64,000 nt of DNA from Arenicola marina (Eukaryota; Annelida; Polychaeta; Arenicolidae): positions 46,221,174 to 46,285,173 of the forward strand of contig OZ025250.1 in the NCBI GenBank assembly GCA_964019135.1. Reading direction: 5' to 3'. Every line of letters starts with the position of its first letter. The first letter of the stretch is position 1. Below the pieces are notes generated by a model. That model made no database searches. It was not told the origin of the DNA and was given only the letters and a program-made list of their open reading frames with translations. The position numbers and the translations under genes are program-made. Positions 11,096-23,790 of this stretch are shown here, in pieces.

Positions 11096-12093
11096 ATTTC
11101 TTAATAAAGAGTTAGAGCTGAAATGAACCGAACACAGCGTCCATATTGTTACGATACAATCGGAAATGGATTATTCAGAGAGAAAAATGCCGTATGATTA
11201 ACGAAGTCGGCACCAGACACTGAACAGCTGATAAAAATGCTGCAAACAAATACGGTCTACGGCAGACAAGCCCAGCTCGGTGACTGGTTAGGTTCATTTG
11301 TGAGGTCAATGGTAGACACTATATAGCTCGCTTCCCGGTTGGGTACCAAAAACAAATCTAATGGCATTTCGCCGAATTCGGCGTGGTGTTCTGTAATTGG
11401 CTTGGTAATTTCCCGGGGGGGGGGGGGGGGAGGCGGGGGGCCAATATTATACAAATCTGGTGGGGTGGGTGAGGGGGGTTCCACGGCTGCCTTGATGCCT
11501 GACAGAGAGAACATTTATGGTGAGGAAGATACCCCAATAGAGCGGATATTTTAAGACTTGCGCCCGAGGGGGGGTGGGGAGGCGATAAAACGCCCCGATC
11601 GAGCGGATTTTGGCGGTGCAGGCTTTACCGCGGAACTTTACCGCTTTACCGCGGACCACCCCCCCCCCCCTCAAACCCAGCAATGTATTGGGTGCGCCCC
11701 CCCCCCCCCCAACCCGGTGTCATGTTATGGAGGATCATGTCCGAAATGTATCTTTATCAAGTTTTCTTTTTAAATAGTTTGACTGCTTTCGTACGCCATA
11801 TTAAATAGGCCAATTAAAGCATATCATGCCCACACCAAAGTCCAATTCGGTTAATTTGGGAATTAATGAACCACTGTGATTGTTTCACAATTAGAGTATG
11901 TTGAGATCACATTTCTGGTGAATCCAGCGAGGGGGGGGGGGCACAATGGTCACCAACACAGTTCATCAGTTTGTTACCCCCCGCCTGTTGAACCCCCCCT
12001 CCCCCCCCCCCCCCACTTAATTAAATTCTTAGTGCCGCTTCTCCTCATCCTGGTTTGCCACACAGGATCTCGCCACTTGTTACGTTCCGAAAA
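11096..12093. other. Non-coding DNA with G/C homopolymers
   Basis: Long G or C runs occur near 11415, 11660, 11700, 11930 and 12000. Proline- or glycine-rich open frames across them are composition artefacts. Confidence 0.5.
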
Positions 12094-12203
12094 TGACGTC
12101 GTTATTTACGCCACTGGTTGCTATGACGTAACCAAGATGACGTCATTTTGGGAGCGCGTTCTTATTTCTTCAATTGGATAGGACGTCGTAAATAATGACG
12201 TCA
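12094..12203. promoter_or_regulatory. Cluster of CRE/ATF-like sites
   Basis: Perfect TGACGTCA palindromes lie at 12138-12145 and 12196-12203. Variants are TGACGTCG (12094), TGACGTAA (12124) and GGACGTCG (12181). The outer sites are arranged as an inverted repeat sharing GACGTCRTTATTTACG, so this may equally be the ends of a small palindromic element. CREB/ATF binding is inference from the known consensus; no adjacent gene was identified. Confidence 0.4.
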
Positions 12204-12593
12204 GTGGTTTGCCATTATCCGTCCTGGTCCACGCATTAACAAACCTACTCAAATGTAAATTACTATTTATAATCTACATTGGGATTGTCAGGGGTAGGCA
12301 TTGATTGCACTGACGCAAAGTCAAGCGGGTGAGTGGCGGGTCGGGTCGAACTATATCGAGCCCAATTAGTTGTTCGGCAAATAGCTACAACAACCGTAAC
12401 AATACACTCTCAATGATTGAATCGACAAAAGGAGATGCCAGGCTGTAGCGGTGCTCGCAATCGACTTTCATGAAAGCCGTCTTGTTTTTTACGTGGGAGC
12501 TAGTTTTTAAATTGTAGGTTGATCTCGTCTATATATAGAAATCATAACATCGGACAAAGGTTGAATATGATTGGATCTGCCCGTAGCAAAATG
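12204..12593. other. Non-coding DNA
   Basis: No gene, repeat array or RNA was recognised in this stretch. Confidence 0.4.
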
Positions 12594-12800
12594 TTTTATA
12601 GAACTCCATAGAATTTCTATAGACAAATCTATAGAAATATGATTTTCCATAGAACGTTTGTACATAATTCTATTGAACAATTATTTTCTATAGAATGTAA
12701 ACAGATATTTCTATAGAAAACGTTATTTCTATAGAAGATGTAGGGATACTTCCATAGAGCAATTGGTTGCTATAGAACGTATATAGAAATAATATTTCGG
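12594..12800. repeat. Irregular cluster of CTATAGAA palindromes
   Basis: About eleven copies or one-base variants of TTCTATAGAA (including CCATAGAA and CTATTGAA) occur in 200 bases with uneven spacing. This is not a simple tandem array. A related TTCTATGGAA series occurs at 15046-15290. Confidence 0.6.
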
Positions 12801-13549
12801 CAGAGCCATTTTTTCCTCTCGTAGCCGGTTATGATCAGGTACGTTTGCATGTTTGTAGACGTACTCTTTATAGCCCGGGCAGCCTGTGCTGAATCAGGGG
12901 TCAACCCGAAACAAATTGCAATAGTAATCAAACCTATTTGTTCTCATTCCTTATCTATTTGTGAATATCATTTTCAAAATCTACCAAAATCTATTCATTG
13001 GAACTTTTACGCGGGTAGTTTACCCTACCCCCGTAACACCAGAATGGATTACGTATTTGTCCGAACACGAAGTGGCAGAGAAGCGCTGTAATTATTAAGA
13101 CCCCAACTACGAATTTAGACCTGCGTACCCTTCGCCTATTATATTTAATGGAGTGTTATTTCGTCTACTAAATACAACAAACAAAAATAAAATATCTTTA
13201 ATATTAAAGTTTCTACATGTTTTTTTAACGAGGGACCCGTCTCCCGGTTTTCCGACTGTCGACAAACACCGTGTTTTTGCACAGCGCGCCGAATGGGACT
13301 CAAGTGTGACAGTCTGTATTTTTTAAATCGACTATATATGTGTCTTATATTTGGGTAGATGTACCGTCATACCGGTCTAGATAGGCATGGTAAATCTTTG
13401 TTTGTTAAAAAGCTATAATTGAGGGGAGAGGGGGGGGGGGTGCCTCAATCGATCGATCGTCATTTGCAGTTTCACCGTCACCAATACCGGTTTGATTCTT
13501 CTCTATCTACAACATTTAACTTTTAATAAGTGAAACGTCTACGCAAATC
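12801..13549. other. AT-rich non-coding DNA
   Basis: No recognised gene. The 86-codon plus-strand open frame at 12831-13091 lacks motifs. A G run precedes a short ATCGATCGATCG tract near 13447. Confidence 0.4.
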
Positions 13550-14162
13550 AAGGGTGCCTCACCCCCAACATGGTGTGTCTCCCTCCCCTAACTTGGGCTA
13601 CCACCCCAACTTGGGGTTTCTCGCCTCCTCTAACTGGGGAGTCTCCTCACCCCTAACTTGGGGCGTCGACCTTCCCGTAACTCTGGGTATCACTCAAGCT
13701 TTGAGTGTAGCCCCTCCCCTAACTTGTGGTGTCGCCCCGCTTCTAATTTATGGTGTCTACCCTCTTCTAACTCTGGGTGTCTCCCCTGCTCTAACTTAGG
13801 GTGTCTACCCTAACCTTACTTGAAGATACCTCCCTAACTTGGGGTACCACCCAAAGTACGGGTGGTCCAAATTGGGGTGTCTCCCCTCCTATAACTTGAG
13901 GCCTCTCCCCTCCCCAAACTTGAGGCCTCTCCCCTCCTCAAACTGTTGGTATCTCTCCTTCCCAAACTTGAGGAACCACACTAACCTAGGGTGTCTTCCC
14001 TCATCTAAGTTAGAGTGTCTCCCCTCCCCAAACTTGGGGTACTACCCGAACTTGGGGTTTTCCCCCCTCCCTTAACTTCAGTTACCTCCCCTCACCTAAC
14101 TTGAGGTGTCTCCCCCATTTTGGGGCACCACCCCAACTTGGGGTAAAACTCCCTACCCCCCC
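13550..14162. repeat. Degenerate CCCCTCCCCTAACTTGGGG minisatellite
   Basis: Imperfect units of about 20-23 bp built on CCCCTCCCCTAACTTGG plus GGTGTCT. They vary much more than the other arrays, suggesting an older array. About 27 units, ending in a C run near 14157. Confidence 0.8.
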
Positions 14163-14545
14163 CCCCCTTCCCCCTTGAAATTTCACATTTGATAGAGATG
14201 AAATATACATTGTTAGTAACGGGACATAAATGTTAAGGATATTTAAACACTTTCAATCTGTGCAATTATTGTGCATCCAGTACAGAATACTCAAATTGCG
14301 GCTAAAGCACGATAATAAACGAATATCAGTCCAGTATAACTAAGGCCCAAGCTCATACATTGATTGAGTAAAAAAAAGGGGGTTGATTGAGTTAAAAAAA
14401 AAGGGGCTGTTTCCCGTCCGTTGTTCGTCATTTAACGTAGTACTACTACCTTCAGTGGATAAAACCTGCCTGACGTCCTGGTTGGTCTATAGAATTGACG
14501 TGTAGACCGCTTAACTATACTGTAAAATTGGATCAAAGAGCACAA
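14163..14545. other. Non-coding DNA
   Basis: Contains a local direct repeat of a TTGATTGAGTAAAAAAA-like segment near 14360-14400. Nothing else was recognised. Confidence 0.4.
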
Positions 14546-14548
14546 AGA

Positions 14549-15030
14549 TCAAATCAAATCAAATAGGCAAGGTTCCCCGGGCAGAGTTCGTTCTCTTGGT
14601 ACTGATGGGAAGTTGTGGGCGCAAGACAGTACGGGATTTGTTTGCTTTGATGACTGTTCGGGCGATAAGGCATTGGGAGAAATATTATTACTGTTGGCAC
14701 CAAGCCAAGTAGCCCGCCGTAGACATGGTCACCATGCGGGATAATCACCCGAATGCGCGAGATAAGGGGATAAGCACCGAGCGGTAGTGTTGACATATGC
14801 GATAGCAGTGCATCCAGTGGTTCGGTTGGATATACGTTCAAGGCGGCTGCTGAAGCCAATGGGCTCTTGCATGCCGCGGCATAGTGGGACAGACAGCTTC
14901 CTTTTTTTAGTATAGATAACATTAGCAGCATGAGATGTAAAGGTCTGCCCAACGGCCGTGCCCGTTGAGCCGAGACGGATGTTGGACTCACCCAGGGCGA
15001 CCTTGAACTCTGTACCATGCACTGCCGCGA
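14549..15030 (-). mobile_element. Possible retroposon fragment with pentanucleotide tail
   Basis: Read on the minus strand, a non-repetitive stretch with overlapping open frames (154 and 97 codons) ends in a short TTTGA repeat at 14549-14565, the kind of 3' tail left by some non-LTR retroposons. I could not assign either frame to a known domain, so the call rests mainly on the tail. Confidence 0.25.
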
Positions 15031-15045
15031 CGTGCGCTTTCTTTG

Positions 15046-15290
15046 GAAACTCTATGGAAATTCTATGAAATGTTGGTGGTTTAGGCCACTTTTGTGCACA
15101 TGAAGGCTAAATCGGGCCATGGAACCTTCGGGACGATGAAGGATGAAGGAATGAAACATGCCCCAGAGTATGTGCCCGAGCCCGGATTTGAACCTAGGAC
15201 CTATTGATCTATTCTATGAAAACTCTATGGAAATTCTACGGAAATTCTATGGAAATTCTATGGAAATTCTATGAAAACTCTAAAGGAAAA
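15046..15290. repeat. GGAAATTCTAT simple repeat split by an insertion
   Basis: Units of TCTATGGAAAT occupy about 15046-15070 and 15211-15290. The SINE-like element 15071-15211 lies between them, as if inserted into the repeat. Confidence 0.65.
15071..15211 (-). mobile_element. tRNA-like SINE candidate
   Basis: On the minus strand it contains GGTTCAAATCC, close to the Pol III B box, followed by CTCTGGGGCATGT and, near the end, a tract reading CTTCATGTGCACAAAAGT. The same order occurs at 63105-63258. TTCTATGAAA flanks both sides (15061-15070 and 15212-15221), consistent with a target-site duplication or simply the host repeat. No clear A box remains. Confidence 0.5.
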
Positions 15291-15589
15291 CGTTTATAAT
15301 TTGAAAGAAAAATCGATAGTAGAAACCTTTAGATTTTTTTTTATATAATTTTTATATGATATTTTCGTACGGGTGTTGCTACCTACGCGGGTGTTCTGCT
15401 CATTGCGGCTCTACGTAGAATACTTTTTGGTGATTGTATGTACGATCCTGGCATTAACACCAATATGTCGTCTCTACGTTAATTTGCAGTCGGGTATGTT
15501 TTACAGAGCGAAGAGCGAGAAACACTAGATCGGTAACACCAAAAAGTGAAGAGACGTTAAGCCTCGTTTGTGAGAGACGGGATACCGAC
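15291..15589. other. Non-coding DNA before the 58-bp satellite
   Basis: AT-rich to mixed sequence with no recognised gene or repeat. Confidence 0.4.
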
Positions 15590-18500
15590 GATACCACGAG
15601 ATGACCTCCACAAAGTACACCCGACAACACCCCAAAACGCTACCTACTATACCACGGGATGACCTCCACAAAATACACCCGACAACACCCCAACACGCTA
15701 CCTACTATACCACGGGATGACCTCCACAAACTACGCCCGACAACACCCAACACGCTACCTACTATACCACGGGATGACCTCCACAAACTACACCAGACAA
15801 CACCCCAACACGCTACCTACTATACCACGGGATGACCTCCACAAACTACACCAGACAACACCCCAACACGCTACCTACTATACCACGGGATGACCTCCAC
15901 AAAGTACACCAGACAACACCCCAACACGCTATCTGCTATACCACGGGATGGCCTCCACAAACTACGCCCGACAACACCCCAACACGCTACCTACTATACC
16001 ACGGGATGACCTCCACAAACTACACCAGACAACACCCAACACGCTACCTACTATACCACGGGATGACCTCCACAAAGTACGCCCGACAACACCCCAACAC
16101 GCTACCTACTATACCACGGGATGACCTCCACAAAGTACGCCCGACAACACCCCAACACGCTACCTACTATACCACGGGATGACCGCCACAAACTACGCCC
16201 GACAACACCCCAACACGCTACCTACTATACCACGGGATGGCCTCCACAACGTACACCAGACAACACCCCAACACGCTACCTACTATACCACGGGATGACC
16301 TCCACAAACTACGCCCGACAACACCCCAACACGCTACCTACTATACCACGGGATGACCTCCACAAATTACGCCCGACAACACCCCAACACGCTACCTACT
16401 ATACCACGGGATGACCTCCACAAACTACGCCCGACAACACCCAACACGCTACCTACTATACCACGGGATGACCTCCACAAACTACACCAGACAACACCCC
16501 AACACGCTACCTACTATACCACGGGATGACCTCCACAAACTACACCAGACAACACCCCAACACGCTACCTACTATACCACGGGATGACCTCCACAAACTA
16601 CACCAGACAACACCCCAACACGCTACCTACTATACCACGGGATGACCTCCACAAACTACACCAGACAACACCCCAACACGCTATCTGCTATACCACGGGA
16701 TGACCTCCACAAACTACACCAGACAACACCCAACACGCTACCTACTATACCACGGGATGACCTCCACAAACTACACCAGACAACACCCAACACGCTACCT
16801 ACTATACCACGGGATGACCTCCCCAAAACTACGCCCGACAACACCCCAACACGCTACCTACTATACCACGGGATGACCTCCACAAACTACACCAGACAAC
16901 ACCCAACACGCTACCTACTATACCACGGGATGACCTCCACAAAGTACGCCCGACAACACCCCAACACGCTACCTACTATACCACGGGATGACCTCCACAA
17001 AGTACGCCCGACAACACCCCAACACGCTACCTACTATACCACGGGATGACCGCCACAAACTACGCCCGACAACACCCCAACACGCTACCTACTATACCAC
17101 GGGATGGCCTCCACAAAGTACACCAGACAACACCCCAACACGCTACCTACTATACCACGGGATGACCTCCACAAAGTACGCCCGACAACACCCCAACACG
17201 CTACCTACTATACCACGGGATGACCTCCACAAAGTACGCCCGACAACACCCTAACACGCTACCTACTATACCACGGGATGACCTCCACAAAGTACGCCCG
17301 ACAACACCCCAACACGCTACCTACTATACCACGGGATGACCGCCACAAAGTACGCCCGACAACACCCCAACACGCTACCTACTATACCACGGGATGACCT
17401 CCACAAAGTACGCCCGACAACACCCCAACACGCTGCCTACTATACCACGGGATGACCGCCACAAACTACACCAGACAACACCCCAACACGCTACCTACTA
17501 TACCACGGGATGACCTCCACAAAGTACGCCCGACAACACCCCAACACGCTACCTACTATACCACGGGATGACCGCCACAAACTACGCCCGACAACACCCC
17601 AACACGCTACCTACTATACCACGGGATGGCCTCCACAAAGTACACCAGACAACACCCCAACACGCTACCTACTATACCACGGGATGACCTCCACAAACTA
17701 CGCCCGACAACACCCCAACACGCTACCTACTATACCACGGGATGACCTCCACAAACTACGCCCGACAACACCCCAACACGCTACCTACTATACCACGGGA
17801 TGACCTCCACAAACTACACCAGACAACACCCAACACGCTACCTACTATACCACGGGATGACCTCCACAAAGTACGCCCGACAACACCCCAACACGCTACC
17901 TACTATACCACGGGATGACCTCCACAAAGTACGCCCGACAACACCCCAACACGCTACCTACTATACCACGGGATGACCGCCACAAACTACGCCCGACAAC
18001 ACCCCAACACGCTACCTACTATACCACGGGATGGCCTCCACAAAGTACACCAGACAACACCCCAACACGCTACCTACTATACCACGGGATGACCTCCACA
18101 AACTACGCCCGACAACACCCCAACACGCTACCTACTATACCACGGGATGACCTCCACAAAGTACGCCCGACAACACCCCAACACGCTACCTACTATACCA
18201 CGGGATGACCTCCACAAAGTACGCCCGACAACACCCCAACACGCTACCTACTATACCACGGGATGACCTCCACAAAGTACGCCCGACAACACCCCAACAC
18301 GCTACCTACTATACCACGGGATGACCTCCACAAAGTACGCCCGACAACACCCCAACACGCTGCCTACTATACCACGGGATGACCGCCACAAACTACACCA
18401 GACAACACCCCAACACGCTACCTACTATACCACGGGATGACCTCCACAAAGTACGCCCGACAACACCCCAACACGCTACCTACTATACCACGGAATGACC

Positions 18501-21090
18501 GCCACAAACTACGCCCGACAACACCCCAACACGCTACCTACTATACCACGGGATGGCCTCCACAAAGTACACCAGACAACACCCCAACACGCTACCTACT
18601 ATACCACGGGATGACCTCCACAAACTACGCCCGACAACACCCCAACACGCTACCTACTATGCCACGGGATGACCTCCACAAAGTACGCCCGACAACACCC
18701 CAACACGCTACCTACTATACCACGGGATGACCTCCACAAACTACGCCCGACAACACCCAACACGCTACCTACTATACCACGGGATGACCTCCACAAACTA
18801 CACCAGACAACACCCCAACACGCTACCTACTATACCACGGGATGACCTCCACAAACTACACCAGACAACACCCCAACACGCTACCTACTATACCACGGGA
18901 TGACCTCCACAAACTACACCAGACAACACCCCAACACGCTACCTACTATACCACGGGATGACCTCCACAAACTACGCCAGACAACACCCCAACACGCTAT
19001 CTGCTATACCACGGGATGGCCTCCACAAACTACGCCCGACAACACCCCAACACGCTACCTACTATACCACGGGATGACCTCCACAAACTACACCAGACAA
19101 CACCCAACACGCTACCTACTATACCACGGGATGACCTCCACAAAGTACGCCCGACAACACCCCAACACGCTACCTACTATACCACGGGATGACCTCCACA
19201 AAGTACGCCCGACAACACCCCAACACGCTACCTACTATACCACGAGATGACCGCCACAAACTACGCCCGACAACACCCCAACACGCTACCTACTATACCA
19301 CGGGATGGCCTCCACAAAGTACACCAGACAACACCCCAACACGCTACCTACTATACCACGGGATGACCTCCACAAACTACGCCCGACAACACCCCAACAC
19401 GCTACCTACTATACCACGGGATGACCTCCACAAAGTACGCCCGACAACACCCCAACACGCTACCTACTATACCACGGGATGACCTCCACAAAGTACGCCC
19501 GACAACACCCCAACACGCTACCTACTATACCACGGGATGACCTCCACAAAGTACGCCCGACAACACCCCAACACGCTACCTACTATACCACGGGATGACC
19601 TCCACAAACTACGCCCGACAACACCCCAACACGCCACCTACTATACCACGGGATGACCTCCACAAAGTACGCCCGACAACACCCCAACACGCTACCTACT
19701 ATACCACGGGATGACCGCCACAAACTACGCCCGACAACACCCCAACACGCTACCTACTATACCACGGGATGACCTCCACAAAGTACGCCCGACAACACCC
19801 CAACACGCTACCTACTATACCACGGGATGACCTCCACAAAGTACGCCCGACAACACCCCAAAACGCTACCTACTATACCACGGGATGACCTCCACAAACT
19901 ACGCCCGACAACACCCCAACACGCTACCTACTATACCACGGGATGACCTCCACAAACTACGCCCGACAACACCCCAACACGCTACCTACTATACCACGGG
20001 ATGACCTCCACAAAGTACGCCCGACAACACCCCAACACGCTACCTACTATACCACGGGATGGCCTCCACAACGTACACCAGACAACACCCCAACACGCTG
20101 CCTACTATACCACGGGATGACCTCCACAAAGTACGCCCGACAACACCCCAACACGCTACCTACTATACCACGGGATGACCTCCACAAACTACGCCCGACA
20201 ACACCCCAACACGCTACCTACTATACCACGGGATGACCTCCACAAAGTACGCCCGACAACACCCCAACACGCTGCCTACTATACCACGGGATGACCTCCA
20301 CAAACTACACCAGACAACACCCCAACACGCTACCTACTATACCACGGGATGGCCTCCACAAAGTACACCAGACAACACCCCAACACGCTACCTACTATAC
20401 CACGGGATGACCTCCACAAACTACGCCCGACAACACCCCAACACGCTACCTACTATACCACGGGATGACCTCCACAAAGTACGCCCGACAACACCCCAAC
20501 ACGCTACCTACTATACCACGGGATGACCTCCACAAAGTACGCCCGACAACACCCCAACACGCTACCTACTATACCACGGGATGACCTCCACAAAGTACGC
20601 CCGACAACACCCCAACACGCTACCTACTATACCACGGGATGACCTCCACAAACTACGCCCGACAACACCCCAACACGCTACCTACTATACCACGGGATGA
20701 CCTCCACAAAGTACGCCCGACAACACCCCAACACGCTGCCTACTATACCACGGGATGACCTCCACAAACTACACCAGACAACACCCCAACACGCTACCTA
20801 CTATACCACGGGATGACCTCCACAAAGTACGCCCGACAACACCCCAACACGCTACCTACTATACCACGGGATGACCTCCACAAACTACACCAGACAACAC
20901 CCCAACACGCTACCTACTATACCACGGGATGACCTCCACAAAGTACGCCCGACAACACCCCAACACGCTACCTACTATACCACGGGATGACCGCCACAAA
21001 CTACACCAGACAACACCCCAACACGCTACCTACTATACCACGGGATGACCTCCACAAACTACACCAGACAACACCCCAATACGCTACGTA
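15590..21090. repeat. 58-bp satellite array, about 95 copies, higher-order organised
   Basis: The unit begins GATGACCTCCACAAASTACG and ends CTATACCACGG; some units are 57 bp through loss of one C in the CACCCC run. A few diagnostic sites vary (AAACTAC/AAAGTAC, CGCCCG/CACCAG, CTCC/CGCC, GATGACC/GATGGCC). The variant combination CGCC then GATGGCC recurs with spacings of 522 (9 units), 405 (7 units less one base), 867 and 752 bases, which shows block duplication. Open frames of 85-135 codons within it are artefacts. Confidence 0.97.
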
Positions 21091-21541
21091 CCAACTATTC
21101 CAAGGACCCTATGACGGACTGCTGTCGATATCCAATGAAAAGATACACTATGAGAAAATGGTGATCCGTTGGAGAGATACACTATTAAACTGTAGAAGTC
21201 AAAAGCCAATGGATGGATATACTATTAAATTCGAGTTTCGTTAGAACGACACTGTTAGTCGAAATTCGTAGGAAAGGTGCACTGTATTCGAGACTTATAT
21301 GAAAGTGTTTGCAACGATAGGCCTACACAGTTAGAATAAAGATTAGCAGTCGAGCCCCCCTTGCATGTATGCCACGGGATGACATCCACAAGTAGCGTAC
21401 ATCGTCATGTATGTCCTTGTCATGGTGAAACGAGGACTAAATGATGATTATATATAATGTACATATATTTGAATTTATTGTCTCCAAGGGGGAGGGAGGG
21501 CGGTCGGACCGTCCTCTTACTTAGCGGCACGTAGGGATCGG
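21091..21541. other. Non-coding DNA with an orphan satellite unit
   Basis: Unique sequence directly after the array. At about 21368-21404 a fragment (CCACGGGATGACATCCACAA) matches the 58-bp unit although it is about 280 bases outside the array. Confidence 0.6.
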
Positions 21542-21723
21542 CAGTGGCGGATCCAAGATTTTGCAAAAGGGTGGACACAAGATTTTACTTTATATGGTGA
21601 CCCCTGGATACCCTGTTCAGAGACCACGTGCCATCCTTTTTATCGGCTATTTTCAAGCAGGAGAGGAAAGGGGACAGGAGACACGTCCCCCCGGTGCCCC
21701 CCCCCCGCCTGAATCCGCCACTG
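21542..21723. mobile_element. hAT-like MITE candidate
   Basis: CAGTGGCGGATCCA at the left end pairs with TGAATCCGCCACTG at the right end, giving inverted repeats of about 14 bases with one mismatch. The 182-bp length, G/C run near one end and lack of coding capacity fit a non-autonomous DNA transposon. CAG-starting inverted repeats of this type are known in hAT elements, but no clear 8-bp target duplication was seen. Confidence 0.5.
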
Positions 21724-22395
21724 GCCGGTCTTAGGGCAAAGTGTATTTAGCGTCGATTGCTGTAATCTTTACTGTCTTAAAAGACCGATCCAGGCTGTGA
21801 ATCATTCCCTGACGTCACTGTTGCTTTAATCCAATCATGTGGCGAAAAAATGTCTTGTCAGTTTCAGAGTTGAGTACTTCTCACTTGTGCCTACCATCAG
21901 CTATGATTGTCAATTTCATACTCACGATTAAGGAAAAAGGACTCAATTAAACGTCACCTGCATTGTTCCTTTGCTCTCTGGTTATTAGGCCATCGTTAGA
22001 GCACCTGCGTGTTTTATTCTCACATCTTTAATTTCAGCCTCTATCTTGCTTTCAAGTGTATCTGTCTGTTATTCGTAAGCTATCTGTTCAAGTATGCTAT
22101 ATTTGTTACGCAGCTCTATAACGTTACTGTCCGAGCGGTTTGGTCACCCTTCGATAGTATACTCTGGCTGTAGGGTGCGTTTCAGAGAGCACACCCATCG
22201 CATTTTCTTCCATTGATAAATTTGATATAGTAAAGTGCCAGGATCAGTGTCCGGTTATTGTCGGTATGCGCTGCATCGTTAATTGCGGAACTTTACTCTT
22301 CACTCGTGCCCCCCCCCCCTTTAACAGGATTCTGCCTTCAAGGATGCTGCAAACGCATATACTACACGTATAATGCATCTATTACAACCGTGACA
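21724..22395. other. Non-coding DNA
   Basis: Holds one isolated CRE palindrome (TGACGTCA) near 21811 and a C run near 22311. No gene was recognised. Confidence 0.4.
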
Positions 22396-22432
22396 GCGGA
22401 TCCAGGATTTTGAAGAAAGAAAGGCGTGTCCG
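22396..22432 (+). mobile_element. Solo MITE end
   Basis: CAGCGGATCCAGGATTTTG closely matches the left end of the element at 21542 (GGCGGATCCAAGATTTTG). No partner end was found nearby. Confidence 0.4.
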
Positions 22433-22907
22433 CTTTTGATTGGTAGTAATTAATTCTATGCTACTTTAACGGATCTTCGTGGTTTGAAGTTGGAGATATG
22501 ATATCATATACATCGGATATATCTAAGGCATACATATGTCGCTCACATGTCAATTTTTGCTTACCAAGAAACAATTAAACCAATTAAATCTAATGACGTC
22601 CCAATTACAAACATCCTCAGCAGTAAATGTATATAGGGCCTAACAAACACAAAATCTAAAAAGTCGCGCGATTGATGAGTACCATGAATGGTCTCGAGTA
22701 TTATATATGTTATCGAAATCTGGTTTCCGTATAATACTTAAGATGATGATAGATAATACTATGTAGTAACGCATAGATCTGACAAATTCTATACAGAAAA
22801 TAAGATTTAGTAAGAACTGAGTGGAAATCACGGATCATTAACATCAAGTCCATGATTAAGCCGCAAGATATTAAATTCTACCATTACTGATACTAATTAT
22901 AATTTAG
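22433..22907. other. AT-rich non-coding DNA
   Basis: No gene recognised; a 63-codon minus-strand frame is probably chance. Confidence 0.4.
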
Positions 22908-23790
22908 TATACAAATTGCCCCCAGATTGAAAAGTGTCACATCAGATACAGTAAACTTATACTTGGGCTACCCTCACGAACCCCTGACTGTGCAGTGCTA
23001 GGGGAATGCGGCAGGAAGCCAATCTACGTCTCATACATGACCCGATGTGTTAAGTTTTGGTTAAATATTATACATACACCGAGTCGGTGCACTAACAGTT
23101 GCTATAATGAACTATTCTGCTTAGAAGAAGCTGGACAATTGACCTGGGCGACTGGTATCCGCGATCTACTGTATAAAAATGGTTACGGCCATGTCTGGGT
23201 GACGCAAGGTGTGGGAGACGACAATTGGTTTTTATCTGACTTTAAACAGCGTTTATCTGATATATCACTACAAGAATGGTCCGATAACGTTGACAGTCTT
23301 TCAAAGCTTGACCATTATAAACAGTTTAAGTGTCACTTGGAGTTAGAACCTTATCTGCAATGTTGCACAATATACAACCACAAGACTGCACTTGCCAAAC
23401 TAAGATGTTATAGCCATAATTTATCAATAGAAAAGCTTCGCGGTCGTGTTTCCAGAGAGGAAAGATATTGCAATTATGGTCTTAATCAGAATATAAAGGT
23501 GCTAGGAGACGAGCTTCACTTTGTCATGGATTGTCCGCAACTTTGTGATTTAGGCCTACGAACAAATTATGAAATTTATATTCCTGACAAATATTTTACC
23601 AGAGCTAATTTTCGCACAATAATGAAAACTACGAATGCCAAGATGCTATGTAACTTGGCAGCATACACGTATCACTGTTTTAAGATTATGGATGACTGTG
23701 CACTGTTACCACATAATGTGTAAATGTGTTGTACTATGGGCCCATGACCTTAGGTTGTAAGGAAATAAACATACATACATATTGGATCTT
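22908..23790 (+). mobile_element. 5'-truncated LINE (non-LTR retrotransposon), 3' end of ORF2
   Basis: An open frame without an initiator runs from 22908 to the TAA at 23721-23723. It encodes the region after the reverse transcriptase core of a LINE ORF2. Supporting segments are KLILGLPSRTPDCAVLGECG (the common VLGELGRxPL motif), a tryptophan-rich stretch, then ALAKLRCYSHNLSIEKLRGR and a degraded cysteine/histidine motif ending DELHFVMDCP. The 3' UTR is short and ends in AATAAA plus a CATA repeat near 23766-23780, a typical LINE tail. The RT catalytic core and endonuclease are absent, so it cannot move by itself. The frame is still open, suggesting fairly recent insertion. The clade is uncertain. 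Confidence 0.8.

Noticed and set aside
14554-15022. LINE endonuclease or recombinase domain on the minus strand
   Set aside because: Some residues looked suggestive, but no catalytic motif could be placed; only the pentanucleotide tail supports a retroposon.
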